Shown: positions 17,895 through 27,480 of the stretch, in pieces
Numbering within the stretch: the stretch's first letter is position 1
How the letters are laid out: every line of letters begins with the position of its first letter
The notes under the pieces: generated by a model
The model's database searches: none
Told to the model about the DNA's origin: nothing
The model's input: the letters and a program-made list of their open reading frames with translations, nothing else
Source: Pseudomonas sp. LP_7_YM
GTDB lineage: Bacteria > Pseudomonadota > Gammaproteobacteria > Pseudomonadales > Pseudomonadaceae
NCBI RefSeq assembly: GCF_004364435.1
Contig: NZ_SOCT01000015.1
Coordinates: 1-64,000 of the forward strand
Direction: 5' to 3'
Length of the DNA stretch: 64,000 nucleotides
Translations under genes and position numbers: made by a program

Positions 17895-18082
17895 CTTTTC
17901 CTACAAGTTTTTAAGTAATCAGAAGTATTTACTGTGCGGCTTGACGGACATACCGTCTCAGTCCCCCGCATTTGGTATTTGCCGTCCATCTGTTGATCGG
18001 GTTTGCTGATCGCAAAGTCCATTTGCGCAAACGATTGCCCTGGAATTTTCATCATTAAAGGTTCCAGACGATAAGGATTGTC

Positions 18083-19684
18083 ATGCCTAAGCACATTGTT
18101 CTGAATTCGCTATTGACCGCCGGGCTACTGGCCGCTGTTTCTGTGTCCCACGCTGCCACGAAGAGTCTGGTCTTCTGCTCCGAGGGCAGCCCTGCCGGTT
18201 TTGACATCGCGCAATACACATCGGGCACTGATAACGATGCAGCCGAGCCGATTTATAACCGTCTCGCTGAGTTCGAACGCGGCCAGACCAGCGTGGTCCC
18301 TGCCCTGGCCACAGGTTGGGAGGTATCTGCGGACGGCCTGAGCTACACTTTTCACCTGCGCGAAGGGGTGAAATTCCATAGCAACAAGCTGTTCACTCCT
18401 ACGCGCGATTTCGATGCTGACGATGTGCTGTTTACCTTCAATCGCATGCTGCAAAAAGATCATCCGTTCCGGCTCGCTTATCCAACCGAGTTTCCTTATT
18501 TCACCAGCATGGGGCTGGACAAGAACATCAAGTCTGTCGAAAAAACCGGGCCAATGACTGTCGTGTTTACTTTGAACAAGGTAGACGCGGCGTTTATCCA
18601 GAATATCGCAATGAACTTCGCTTCAATTCTCTCCGCGGAATATGCTGCCAAACTGATGGCATCGGGCGATGTTCGTGAAATAAACCAGTCACCGATTGGT
18701 ACCGGCCCTTTTGTTTTTCAGCGTTATCAGAAAGATTCGCAAATCCGCTATGTTGCCAATAAACACTTTTGGGACCCGAGTCGGGTAAAGATCGATCAAC
18801 TGATATTTGCCATCAATACCGACGCATCGGTACGGGTGCAAAAACTCAAGAAAAACGAGTGCCAGGTCACCCTCAATCCGCGCCCGGCCGATGTTGCGTC
18901 GATCAAGGCGGACAAACAATTGAACGTCATCGACAAGCCTGGCTTCAACCTTGGCTACATCGCCTACAACGTCCGTCACGCACCGCTGGACAACGTGCAG
19001 GTGCGTCAGGCGCTGGACATGGCAGTCGACAAGAAAGCCATCATCGATGCCGTGTATCAGGGCGCAGGCCAGTTAGCGCAGAACGCCATGCCGCCGACCC
19101 AGTGGTCCTATGACGATACGGTCAAGGACGCGCCGTATGACCCGGACAAGGCACGCCAGTTGCTGCGCGCCGCAGGGGTCAAGGAAGGCACAGAACTGAC
19201 GCTCTGGGCCATGCCCGTGCAGCGGCCCTACAACCCCAATGCCAAGCTGATGGCACAGATGCTCCAGGCAGATTGGGCCAAGGTCGGCATCAAGGTCACC
19301 ATCGTCAGTTACGAATGGGGCGAGTACCTCAAGCGCACCAAGAACGGCGAGCACGATATCTCGCTGATCGGCTGGACCGGCGACAACGGTGACCCGGACA
19401 ACTGGCTGGGCACGCTCTACAGCTGCGCCTCTATCGGTGGTAATAACTACTCGATGTGGTGCGACGAGAAATACGATGCGTTGATCAAGGCCGCTGTCTC
19501 CACGGCAAACAAGGACCAACGCATCGGTCTCTACCAGCAGGCCCAGCACTACCTGAAAAGTCAGGTGCCGATCACGCCGATAGCTCACTCAACTGTCATC
19601 CAGCCTATGCGCACGCAGGTCCAGGACTTTCTGGTCAGCCCCTTCGGACGCAACAGCTTCTCGGGCGTCAGCATCGCCGAATAG
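18083..19684 (+). CDS. dppA3: Dipeptide ABC transporter substrate-binding protein (third DppA paralogue)
   Basis: 533 residues; ATG with AAGGA seven bases upstream. Signal peptide about 1-24 (LLTAGLLAAVSVSHAAT). Belongs to SBP_bac_5, with FCSEGSPAGFDIAQYTSG, GTGPFVFQRYQKDSQIRY and GWTGDNGDPDNWLGTLYSC. Two residues are missing relative to its neighbours in the TDNDAAEP segment (about 50-57), where the others read TDFDASAETVF. It directly precedes the porin gene, as dppA3 precedes opdP in P. aeruginosa. Likely role: periplasmic capture of di- or tripeptides for DppBCDF. Confidence 0.87.
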   Translation: MPKHIVLNSLLTAGLLAAVSVSHAATKSLVFCSEGSPAGFDIAQYTSGTDNDAAEPIYNRLAEFERGQTSVVPALATGWEVSADGLSYTFHLREGVKFHSNKLFTPTRDFDADDVLFTFNRMLQKDHPFRLAYPTEFPYFTSMGLDKNIKSVEKTGPMTVVFTLNKVDAAFIQNIAMNFASILSAEYAAKLMASGDVREINQSPIGTGPFVFQRYQKDSQIRYVANKHFWDPSRVKIDQLIFAINTDASVRVQKLKKNECQVTLNPRPADVASIKADKQLNVIDKPGFNLGYIAYNVRHAPLDNVQVRQALDMAVDKKAIIDAVYQGAGQLAQNAMPPTQWSYDDTVKDAPYDPDKARQLLRAAGVKEGTELTLWAMPVQRPYNPNAKLMAQMLQADWAKVGIKVTIVSYEWGEYLKRTKNGEHDISLIGWTGDNGDPDNWLGTLYSCASIGGNNYSMWCDEKYDALIKAAVSTANKDQRIGLYQQAQHYLKSQVPITPIAHSTVIQPMRTQVQDFLVSPFGRNSFSGVSIAE

Positions 19685-19840
19685 ACCCAGGCAACCGTGC
19701 CACAGGTGATCTTCGCCTTTGGCACTGCTTTATCCGCAATCTGCGGAGCAAGCGCAAAAAGGCCCACGAGGCCGTTTCACCCAAGCCGGCCCACTCATAA
19801 AACCGGCCTCTATAAAAGATGTAAACGGGAGCTTAAGAAC

Positions 19841-21229
19841 GTGAAAAAAGCCAGCACTGCTGTATTCGCCCTGTCCGCACTCGCTTTGAGCGTCGCGGTT
19901 CAGGCAGAGCCAACCAGCCAGGAGTTCGTACCGACCTCCCTGGCAACAAGTAACGCCCAGAGCGAAGCCAAAGGCTTTCTGGAAGACTCGAAAGTGACCG
20001 GTTCGACCAAGAACTGGTACGCCAATGAGTTGCTGCGTCGAGGCGGCACATTCAGCCGTAGCGAGAACGGCGCCGTGGTCGACCGTGATCCACGCCGGAT
20101 CAACTGGGTGCAGGGCACCATCGTTGACTACAGCTCGGGCTTTACCCAGGGTCCTATCGGTTTTGCGACCCAAATGGCGGTCTACAACGCCGTCGCGCTG
20201 GATCGCGACAAAGACGACCTGATGGGCGGCGCCAACCGTACCCTGACCAGGAACAACGGTGATGCGGTCGGTCAGTGGAGCAAGCTGGGCCTGGGCAACG
20301 TCAAGGCTCGTATCTCCAACACAACCCTGACTGCGGGCCGCCAGTCTGTGAACACGCCGGTAATCGCCTATATCGGCAACCGCGCGCTGCCATCGAGCTT
20401 CGAAGGCGTGAGCATCCTGAGCGAGGAATTCAACAACCTGTCATTCCAGGCCGGCAGCTTTGATCGCGTTTCACCGCGCTCCGAACAGAGCCTGACCAAA
20501 TTCCGCTCCGAGTACACTGCAAACGCGAATGTCGAAGCCGATCGCGTGGACATGGCCGGTGTGGACTACAAGCCGCTCAAGAGTCTGACCACCAGCTTTT
20601 ACGTCTCCAACGTTCAGGACTTCTGGCACCAGTACTACTTCTCGTTCCTGCATGAGCTGGGCGACACCGATGTACTGGGCCTGAGCACCAACCTGAACTA
20701 CTACAAAACCAAAGATTCCGGGCAGAAGAAGATGGGCCCGATCGACAACGACACCTACAGCCTGTCGTTGACCGCTACCCACAAGGCGCACAGCTTCAGC
20801 ATCGCGTACCAGCAAGTCTTCGGCGATACTTACTTCGACTACCTCCACGACACCAACGCCATCTTCCTGGCCAACTCCCTGCTCTCGGACTTCAACGGCC
20901 CGAACGAGAAGTCGGTGCAGTTGGGCTACCTGTTGAACATGGCGGACTACGGCGTGCCGGGGCTGAAATTCAACATCTATCAGGCTCGCGGTTTTGGTAT
21001 CGACGGTTCGGGTTACAAAGGCACTGCCTACAACGAAACCGGTCTGGACGGCACTGTTGCCCACTATGAATACGGCATCGGTACGTCATACACCCTGCAG
21101 TCCGGCCCCTTGAAGGCTTCGACTATGCGCGCGACCTACACAACCCACCGCGCAAACTCTGACGCGCAAATTGACGGCAACATAAACGAATTCCGTCTGG
21201 TGACCACCATTCCGTTCAACATCCTGTAA
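19841..21229 (+). CDS. opdP: OprD-family outer-membrane porin for peptides (OpdP)
   Basis: 462 residues from the GTG at 19841, which has GGGAG about ten bases upstream and opens a clear signal peptide (VKKASTAVFALSALALSVAVQA). The longer open frame upstream is arginine-rich and not credible. The mature part is an 18-strand OprD-type barrel: GFLEDSKVTGSTKNWYANEL near the N-terminus, GFTQGPIGFATQM (about 95-107), and a C-terminal strand ending in FRLVTTIPFNIL with terminal hydrophobic residues for BAM recognition. OpdP in P. aeruginosa takes up glycine-glutamate and other dipeptides; its position inside the dpp locus is the same here. Confidence 0.9.
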   Translation: MKKASTAVFALSALALSVAVQAEPTSQEFVPTSLATSNAQSEAKGFLEDSKVTGSTKNWYANELLRRGGTFSRSENGAVVDRDPRRINWVQGTIVDYSSGFTQGPIGFATQMAVYNAVALDRDKDDLMGGANRTLTRNNGDAVGQWSKLGLGNVKARISNTTLTAGRQSVNTPVIAYIGNRALPSSFEGVSILSEEFNNLSFQAGSFDRVSPRSEQSLTKFRSEYTANANVEADRVDMAGVDYKPLKSLTTSFYVSNVQDFWHQYYFSFLHELGDTDVLGLSTNLNYYKTKDSGQKKMGPIDNDTYSLSLTATHKAHSFSIAYQQVFGDTYFDYLHDTNAIFLANSLLSDFNGPNEKSVQLGYLLNMADYGVPGLKFNIYQARGFGIDGSGYKGTAYNETGLDGTVAHYEYGIGTSYTLQSGPLKASTMRATYTTHRANSDAQIDGNINEFRLVTTIPFNIL

Positions 21230-21330
21230 TCACCACAACCGTGGGCTGTTTCGAGGCCGTTCCCAGACAGAACTTAATGCCTTGAAACGCCCACTCAGTA
21301 ATGGCTTCATCACTTGCGGAGGGCGTTTTC

Positions 21331-22938
21331 TTGAAATCGACATTCAAACTCGCAACATTGCGAAACGCAGTCGCACTGGCACTGTTCAGCGTCGCGGTCG
21401 GCGTCTCGGCCAAGCCACTGGTAGTCTGCACCGAAGCCAGCCCGGAGGGGTTCGATCCGGTGCTTTACACCACCGCCGTCACTGCCGACGCGGCAGCGGA
21501 AACCGTCTTTAACCGTCTAGTGGATTTCAAGCCCGGCACCACCGAGATCCAGCCCGCGCTGGCCGAGTCGTGGGAGATCAGTGAAGACGGGCTCAATTAC
21601 ACGTTCCATCTGCGCAAAGGCGTCAAGTTCCACACCACCGAGTACTTCAAACCAACCCGCGACATGAATGCCGACGACGTGGTCTGGAGTTTCCAGCGCC
21701 AGTTGGACCCGAATCATCCTTGGCATAAACAATCGGCCGTGGGCTATCCATACTTCGAGAGCATGGGCTTTAAGGAACTGCTCAAGAACGTCGAGAAGGT
21801 TGACGACAACACTGTCAAATTCACCCTCACCCGCCGCGAAGCACCGTTCCTCGTCGACATGGCCATGGCCTTTGCATCGATCTACCCGGCCGAGTATGCC
21901 GATCAATTGCTCAAGGCCAACAAGACTGACAACCTGAACAGTCAGCCTATCGGTACCGGCCCATTCATCTTCCAGCGCTACGCCAAGGACGCCCAGGTGC
22001 GCTTCAAGGCCAACCCGGACTACTTCCGTGGCAAGCCGCCGGCTGACACGCTCATTTTGGCCATCGCCACCGATAACAACGTACGCATGCAGAAGCTCAA
22101 GGCCAACGAATGTCAGGTCGCGTTGTACCCCAAGCCCGATGACATCCCGAACACCAAGAAAGACCCAAACCTGAAGGTCGATGAGCTGAACGCGATGACG
22201 ACCGCCTACATCGCCATGAACACAACACACAAGTACATGAGTGACGTACGCGTGCGTAAGGCCATTGAAATCGCCTTCGACAAAGAGGCCTACGTCAACG
22301 CCCTGTTCGGCAAAGGCAATGCTACCGTCGGGGTTAACCCTTACCCTGATACGCTGCTGGGCTATAACAAGGCCCTGAAGAACCCTGCGCACGACCTGGA
22401 CAAGGCACGTGCCTTGCTTAAGGAAGCGGGCGTACCAGAGAACACCGTGTTTACCTTGTTCACCCGCAACGGCGGCGGGCCAACCAACCCGAATCCGATG
22501 CTGGGTGCACAAATGATGCAGGCCGATCTAGCGAAAGTCGGCATTAACTTAGATATTCGCGTCATGGAATGGGGCGAAATGCTCAAACGGGCCAGAAACG
22601 GCGAGCACGACATGGTGTCGGCCGGCTGGTCAGGCGACAATGGCGACCCTGATAACTTTCTGACGCCGAACCTCAGCTGCGAAGCCGCCAAAAATGGTGA
22701 AAACTACGCGCGCTGGTGCAACCCGAAGTTCCAGACGCTGATCGATCAGGCCCGGGAAAAAACCGACCCGGCCGAACGGGCCTCACTCTATGAGCAGGCG
22801 CAGGTTATCTTCAATCAGGATCTGCCATGGATAAGCATGGCGCACAACAAGATGTTCACTGCAATGCGCAAAAACGTGGAGGGTTATTACATTAGCCCTC
22901 TCACCACTAATAACTTCGCTACCACCCAAGTGAAGTAG
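21331..22938 (+). CDS. dppA4: Dipeptide ABC transporter substrate-binding protein (fourth, divergent DppA paralogue)
   Basis: 535 residues if translation starts at TTG 21331, which has GGAGGG seven bases upstream and begins a signal peptide (LKSTFKLATLRNAVALALFS). An in-frame ATG at 21301 lacks such a site. Belongs to SBP_bac_5 but is clearly more divergent than the other three: it has VVWSFQRQLDPNHPWHKQ in place of VLFTFNRML, and GWSGDNGDPDNFLTPNLSC near the C-terminus. It immediately precedes dppBCDF, so it is the binding protein most tightly linked to the permease, and is equivalent by position to DppA4 of P. aeruginosa. Confidence 0.87.
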   Translation: MKSTFKLATLRNAVALALFSVAVGVSAKPLVVCTEASPEGFDPVLYTTAVTADAAAETVFNRLVDFKPGTTEIQPALAESWEISEDGLNYTFHLRKGVKFHTTEYFKPTRDMNADDVVWSFQRQLDPNHPWHKQSAVGYPYFESMGFKELLKNVEKVDDNTVKFTLTRREAPFLVDMAMAFASIYPAEYADQLLKANKTDNLNSQPIGTGPFIFQRYAKDAQVRFKANPDYFRGKPPADTLILAIATDNNVRMQKLKANECQVALYPKPDDIPNTKKDPNLKVDELNAMTTAYIAMNTTHKYMSDVRVRKAIEIAFDKEAYVNALFGKGNATVGVNPYPDTLLGYNKALKNPAHDLDKARALLKEAGVPENTVFTLFTRNGGGPTNPNPMLGAQMMQADLAKVGINLDIRVMEWGEMLKRARNGEHDMVSAGWSGDNGDPDNFLTPNLSCEAAKNGENYARWCNPKFQTLIDQAREKTDPAERASLYEQAQVIFNQDLPWISMAHNKMFTAMRKNVEGYYISPLTTNNFATTQVK

Positions 22939-22949
22939 AAGAAGAATCT

Positions 22950-22974
22950 GGCGGGCTCTTACTTGAGACCCGCC
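22950..22974 (+). other. Intra-operon hairpin between dppA4 and dppB
   Basis: GGCGGG-CTC pairs with GAG-A-CCCGCC around a 6-base loop in the 73-base gap. Stems at this place commonly protect the upstream binding-protein mRNA and reduce read-through, so the binding protein outnumbers the permease. Confidence 0.55.
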
Positions 22975-23011
22975 GGAACACGCCTGACCGGCTGATGAGG
23001 TACACGAAAAG

Positions 23012-24022
23012 ATGTTTAGTTTTATCGCCCGCCGAGTGGGGTTACTGATACCCACCTTCTTCGGCATCACCTTGCTGACCTTCGCATTGATTCGCCTGAT
23101 TCCGGGCGACCCGGTCGAAGTCATGATGGGTGAACGCCGGGTCGATCCGGAAATGCACGCCCAAGCCATGGAACGTCTTGGCCTGAACAAGCCCCTTTAT
23201 GCGCAATACATCGATTACGTCGGCAAGCTCGCCCATGGCGACCTGGGCGAATCGCTGCGGACGCGCACGAGCGTGTGGACCGAATTCACCTCGCTGTTCC
23301 CGGCCACCCTGGAACTGTCGATTGCGGCGCTGATATTCGCTGGCATTCTCGGGCTTCTGGCCGGGGTTATTGCGGCCCTCAAACGAGGGTCCCTGTTCGA
23401 TCATGGAGTCATGGGTATCTCGCTTGCGGGATACTCGATGCCGATCTTCTGGTGGGGCCTGATCCTGATCATGTTCTTCTCGGTATCGCTGGGCTGGACT
23501 CCGGTATCGGGTCGTATCGACCTTTTGTATGACATTCCTCCAAAAACCGGATTCATGCTGATCGACACCCTGCTCAGCGATGAAGAAGGCTCGTTTATCG
23601 ACGCACTGCGTCACCTGATTCTGCCGGCCATCGTGCTGGGCACTATTCCGCTGGCGGTGATCGCGCGGATGACCCGCTCCTCAATGCTCGAAGTGCTGCG
23701 TGAAGATTACGTGCGCACTGCACGGGCCAAAGGCCTGTCGCCTGCTCGCGTGGTGTTCGTCCATGGCTTGCGTAACGCGCTGATTCCAGTACTGACCGTG
23801 TTCGGTTTGCAGGTGGGCACATTGCTCGCCGGTGCCGTCCTGACCGAAACGATCTTCTCCTGGCCGGGTATCGGCAAATGGCTGATCGAAGCCATTGGCG
23901 CCCGCGACTACCCTGTCGTGCAAAACGGCATCCTGTTAATCGCCTGCCTGGTGATTCTGGTCAACTTCGTAGTGGACATCCTCTACGGTTTTGCCAATCC
24001 ACGCATTCGTCACCAGCGCTGA
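23012..24022 (+). CDS. dppB: Dipeptide ABC transporter permease DppB
   Basis: 336-residue inner-membrane permease with about six membrane segments. The N-terminus (MFSFIARRVGLLIPTFFGI) is typical of DppB/OppB, followed by LIRLIPGDPVEVMMGE. The cytoplasmic EAA loop, which contacts the ATPase, reads DYVRTARAKGLSPARVVFVH near 232-251. It forms the channel with DppC. Ribosome binding site GAGG about 11 bases before the ATG; ten bases separate it from dppC. Confidence 0.95.
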   Translation: MFSFIARRVGLLIPTFFGITLLTFALIRLIPGDPVEVMMGERRVDPEMHAQAMERLGLNKPLYAQYIDYVGKLAHGDLGESLRTRTSVWTEFTSLFPATLELSIAALIFAGILGLLAGVIAALKRGSLFDHGVMGISLAGYSMPIFWWGLILIMFFSVSLGWTPVSGRIDLLYDIPPKTGFMLIDTLLSDEEGSFIDALRHLILPAIVLGTIPLAVIARMTRSSMLEVLREDYVRTARAKGLSPARVVFVHGLRNALIPVLTVFGLQVGTLLAGAVLTETIFSWPGIGKWLIEAIGARDYPVVQNGILLIACLVILVNFVVDILYGFANPRIRHQR

Positions 24023-24032
24023 GATCACTTTT

Positions 24033-24944
24033 ATGAGCACATCCACTCCCGTAGTAGCAGTCGATCAAAGCCTGCTCTACCCGTCCGTCTACAAAGAGTT
24101 CTGGCAGCACTTTTCCAAGAACAAAGGCGCCGTCGCAGGCCTGGCGTTCATGCTGCTGATCGTTTTCTGCGCCCTCTTCGCCCCCTGGGTCGCGCCCCAT
24201 GATCCGAGCGAGCAATACCGCGACTTCCTGCTGACCCCGCCGGTCTGGCTCGAGGGCGGCCAATGGCAGTTCCTGCTGGGCACCGACGAGCTGGGACGCG
24301 ACCTGCTGTCGCGCCTGATTCAGGGTTCGCGCCTGTCGTTGCTGATCGGTTTGTCGTCGGTGGTCATGTCGCTGATTCCGGGGATCCTCATGGGTCTACT
24401 GGCCGGTTTCTTCCCGAAAATCCTCGGGCCGACCATCATGCGCCTGATGGACATCATGCTGGCCCTGCCTTCGCTGCTGCTGGCAGTTGCCATCGTCGCG
24501 ATCCTCGGCCCTGGCCTGATCAACACCGTGATCGCCATCGCCATCGTTTCGCTGCCGTCCTACGTGCGCCTGACCCGCGCCGCCGTGATGGGAGAGCTGA
24601 ACCGCGACTACGTCACCGCTGCTCGCCTGGCCGGTGCCACCTTGCCGCGCCTGATGTTCATCACCGTGCTGCCCAACTGCATGGCGCCGCTGATCGTTCA
24701 GGCCACCTTGAGCTTCTCCTCGGCCATCCTCGACGCTGCGGCGCTGGGCTTTCTAGGTCTGGGTGTACAACCGCCGACGCCTGAGTGGGGCACCATGCTC
24801 GCTTCAGCCCGCGATTACATCGAACGCGCCTGGTGGGTGGTAAGCCTCCCCGGTCTGACCATCTTGCTCAGCGTGCTGGCAATCAACCTGATGGGCGACG
24901 GTCTGCGCGATGCGCTGGACCCGAAACTCAAGAACGCCGCCTGA
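24033..24944 (+). CDS. dppC: Dipeptide ABC transporter permease DppC
   Basis: 303 residues from ATG 24033; the open frame continues upstream inside dppB but the family N-terminus is MSTSTP. It has an OppC-type N-terminal segment (KEFWQHFSKNKGAVAGL), the periplasmic LLGTDELGRDLLSRLIQG motif and an EAA loop RDYVTAARLAGATLPRLMF. It pairs with DppB as the second permease subunit. Ten bases separate it from the dppD start. Confidence 0.95.
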   Translation: MSTSTPVVAVDQSLLYPSVYKEFWQHFSKNKGAVAGLAFMLLIVFCALFAPWVAPHDPSEQYRDFLLTPPVWLEGGQWQFLLGTDELGRDLLSRLIQGSRLSLLIGLSSVVMSLIPGILMGLLAGFFPKILGPTIMRLMDIMLALPSLLLAVAIVAILGPGLINTVIAIAIVSLPSYVRLTRAAVMGELNRDYVTAARLAGATLPRLMFITVLPNCMAPLIVQATLSFSSAILDAAALGFLGLGVQPPTPEWGTMLASARDYIERAWWVVSLPGLTILLSVLAINLMGDGLRDALDPKLKNAA

Positions 24945-24954
24945 GGACGTCCGC

Positions 24955-25923
24955 ATGCCACTTCTAGAAATCAAGAACCTCAACGTTCGCTTTGGCGACG
25001 CCACTGCTACCCCGGTCGTCGACGGCCTGGACCTGGCCGTGGACAAAGGCGAAGTCCTGGCGATCGTCGGCGAATCGGGCTCGGGTAAATCCGTGACCAT
25101 GATGGCGCTGATGGGCCTGATCGATCCCCCCGGCATCGTCACCGCCGACGCCCTGAACTTTGACGGCAAGGACATGCTCAAGCTCAGCGGCCGCCAGCGT
25201 CGGCAGATCGTTGGCAAGGACCTGTCGATGGTTTTCCAGGACCCGATGACCGCGCTTAACCCCAGCTACACCGTAGGCTTCCAGATCCAGGAAGTGCTGC
25301 GCGCGCACCTGGGCATGTCGGGGCGCGCGGCGCGCCAGCGTGCCCTGGAACTGCTCAAGAAAGTCGAGATTCCCGGCGCCGAACAGCGCCTGGACGCCTA
25401 TCCGCATCAACTGTCCGGCGGCATGAGCCAGCGCGTTGCGATTGCCATGGCAATTGCCGGCGAGCCGAAGCTGCTGATCGCCGACGAACCGACCACCGCC
25501 CTCGACGTGACCATTCAGGCGCAGATCATGGACCTGCTGCTGGCTCTGCAGAAAGAGCAGGACATGGCATTGGTGCTCATTACTCACGACCTGGCCGTGG
25601 TGGCTGAAACCGCACAGCGGGTTTGCGTGATGTACGCCGGTCAAGCGGTGGAAGTCGGTCAGGTCCCCAGGCTATTCGATGTGCCTGCGCACCCGTACAG
25701 CGAAGCTCTGCTGGCCGCGATCCCGGAGCACAGCATGGGCGCCGCGCGACTGTCGACGCTGCCGGGCATCGTGCCCGGTCGCTACGATCGCCCCAGCGGA
25801 TGCCTGCTATCGCCGCGCTGCCCCTACGTCCAGGAAAAATGCCGCCAGCAACGCCCGGCGCTTGACCCGAAAGCCCACAGTCTGGCGCGTTGTTTCTTTC
25901 CGCTGAATCAGGAGGTGGCGTAA
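24955..25923 (+). CDS. dppD: Dipeptide ABC transporter ATPase DppD
   Basis: 322 residues from ATG 24955 (GAGG eight bases upstream). Walker A GESGSGKSV near 38-46, Q-loop VFQDPMTALNP, signature LSGGMSQRVAIAMA, Walker B LLIADEPTTALD and the switch His in LITHDL. The C-terminal Opp/Dpp extension has the cysteine motif of the iron-sulfur-binding type seen in DppD (CLLSPRCPYVQEKC). Powers peptide import with DppF. Its TAA overlaps the dppF ATG by one base (TAATG). Confidence 0.95.
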   Translation: MPLLEIKNLNVRFGDATATPVVDGLDLAVDKGEVLAIVGESGSGKSVTMMALMGLIDPPGIVTADALNFDGKDMLKLSGRQRRQIVGKDLSMVFQDPMTALNPSYTVGFQIQEVLRAHLGMSGRAARQRALELLKKVEIPGAEQRLDAYPHQLSGGMSQRVAIAMAIAGEPKLLIADEPTTALDVTIQAQIMDLLLALQKEQDMALVLITHDLAVVAETAQRVCVMYAGQAVEVGQVPRLFDVPAHPYSEALLAAIPEHSMGAARLSTLPGIVPGRYDRPSGCLLSPRCPYVQEKCRQQRPALDPKAHSLARCFFPLNQEVA

Positions 25924-26897
25924 TGAGCGAAATCGTATTGACCGCCCGTGACCTGACCCGTCACTACGATGTATCCCAGGGTCTGTTCAAGCCCCACGCC
26001 ACGGTGCGCGCCCTCAACGGCGTTTCGTTCGAGCTCGAAGCGGGCAAGACCCTGGCAGTGGTCGGGGAATCCGGCTGCGGCAAGTCCACCCTCGCCCGTG
26101 CCCTGACGCTGATTGAAGAGCCTTCGTCCGGCTCACTGAAAATCGCCGGGCAGGAAGTCAATGGCGCAACCAAGGCTCAACGCAAGCAGCTGCGTAAAGA
26201 CGTGCAGATGGTGTTTCAAAGCCCGTACGCCTCGCTCAACCCACGCCAGAAAGTTGGTGATCAACTGGGCGAGCCGCTGCTGATCAACACCAAGCTGTCT
26301 GCGGCCGAGCGTCGCGAGAAAGTGCAGGCGATGATGAAGCAGGTGGGCTTGCGTCCTGAGCATTATCAGCGTTATCCGCATATGTTTTCGGGTGGTCAAC
26401 GTCAGCGTATCGCCCTGGCTCGCGCGATGATGCTGCAACCTAAAGTGCTGGTGGCGGACGAACCCACGTCGGCGCTGGACGTGTCGATTCAGGCCCAGGT
26501 GCTGAACCTGTTCATGGATCTGCAGCAGGAATTCAACACCGGTTATGTGTTCATTTCGCACAACCTGGCGGTAGTGCGTCATGTGGCCGATACGGTGCTG
26601 GTGATGTATCTGGGGCGCCCGGCAGAGATGGGGCCCAAGGAGGAAATCTACAACCGGCCGTTGCACCCTTACACCCAGGCCTTGCTGTCAGCGACGCCGA
26701 CGATTCATCCGGATCCGTCGAAGCCGAAGATCAAGATTGTCGGGGAACTGCCCAACCCGCTGAATCCGCCGTCGGGGTGTGCTTTCCACAAGCGTTGCCC
26801 GTATGCCACCGAGCGGTGTGTTGTAGAGGTTCCAGAGCTGCGCACAGTGGATAACCGGCAGGTGGCTTGTCATTATGCGGAGCAGTTTGTGGTTTGA
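25923..26897 (+). CDS. dppF: Dipeptide ABC transporter ATPase DppF
   Basis: 324 residues from ATG 25923, overlapping the dppD stop. Walker A GESGCGKST, signature FSGGQRQRIALARA, Walker B VLVADEPTSALD, switch His in FISHNLAVV and a C-terminal Opp/Dpp domain with CAFHKRCPYATERC. Second nucleotide-binding subunit of the dipeptide importer and the last gene of the operon, followed after about 30 bases by a strong terminator. Confidence 0.95.
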   Translation: MSEIVLTARDLTRHYDVSQGLFKPHATVRALNGVSFELEAGKTLAVVGESGCGKSTLARALTLIEEPSSGSLKIAGQEVNGATKAQRKQLRKDVQMVFQSPYASLNPRQKVGDQLGEPLLINTKLSAAERREKVQAMMKQVGLRPEHYQRYPHMFSGGQRQRIALARAMMLQPKVLVADEPTSALDVSIQAQVLNLFMDLQQEFNTGYVFISHNLAVVRHVADTVLVMYLGRPAEMGPKEEIYNRPLHPYTQALLSATPTIHPDPSKPKIKIVGELPNPLNPPSGCAFHKRCPYATERCVVEVPELRTVDNRQVACHYAEQFVV

Positions 26898-26930
26898 TTG
26901 AGTCCATCGCAACGCTGCGGTAACAACATT

Positions 26931-26971
26931 CAAAGCCCTCTGCCTCTCGGAAGCAGAGGGCTTTGTTTTTT
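26931..26971. terminator. Strong rho-independent terminator of the dpp operon
   Basis: CAAAGCCCTCTGC and GCAGAGGGCTTTG form a 13-bp perfect stem with a 9-base loop, followed by six T on the plus strand. The minus-strand gene ending at 26970 overlaps its T-run, so the structure probably serves convergent transcripts. Confidence 0.93.
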
Positions 26972-27338
26972 AAGGCGTAGCAGCGAACAAGGCGCGCAGC
27001 CGACTCAAAGCAGCCCCAAGAAAACCCGAAGTCATAACCCGCTCCAGATGCCCGTGACTGAAACGGTCAAGCCTCAAGTGTGCGATCAGCAACTCCCTGA
27101 CCTGTGCGGCGTCGGCTTTTTTCAATAAATTAATGTCATCCCATCTGGGATCGTCCGTGGGAAACTCGGTCATCCAGTCAAACGAAGCCACAAAGTCCGT
27201 AGCATAAATCACAGCAATAAAGTCGCTGAGCAGCTGCTGCCTTTTATCTGCGGATAATGTCCGGAACCGTGTAAAATCCGGCGCTTTTTCAAGGATGTGG
27301 TCCACAGCGTTTCGGGAGGGTGCAGATAAAGTCGTCAT
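26970..27338 (-). CDS. Small DUF6508-like protein of unknown function
   Basis: 122 residues; ATG with GAGGG nine bases upstream, so translation is credible. The middle segment (FIAVIYATDFVASFDWM, about 40-56) and the C-terminal region (LLIAHLRLDRFSHGHLER, then a SGFL..LSRLRAL ending) resemble the DUF6508 pattern as I recall it; this is a tentative match. No signal peptide, membrane segment or catalytic motif is visible. It lies 142 bases downstream of the ADP-ribosyltransferase-like gene on the same strand, which makes an accessory or antidote role possible but unproven. Its stop codon lies in the T-run of the dpp terminator. Confidence 0.65.
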   Translation of the reverse strand: MTTLSAPSRNAVDHILEKAPDFTRFRTLSADKRQQLLSDFIAVIYATDFVASFDWMTEFPTDDPRWDDINLLKKADAAQVRELLIAHLRLDRFSHGHLERVMTSGFLGAALSRLRALFAATP

Positions 27339-27480
27339 GGCATCAATCCCTCAGAGATGTGAAAAATTAATATTGGTTGTATTAGGTAATACCTCGTGTG
27401 CAGTCTCAAAATGAAGTTTTTTTGATTACCAGCACTTTCTCTATGAAAATCAGCTGGATATAGGCGCCCGCCGGGAAAGT

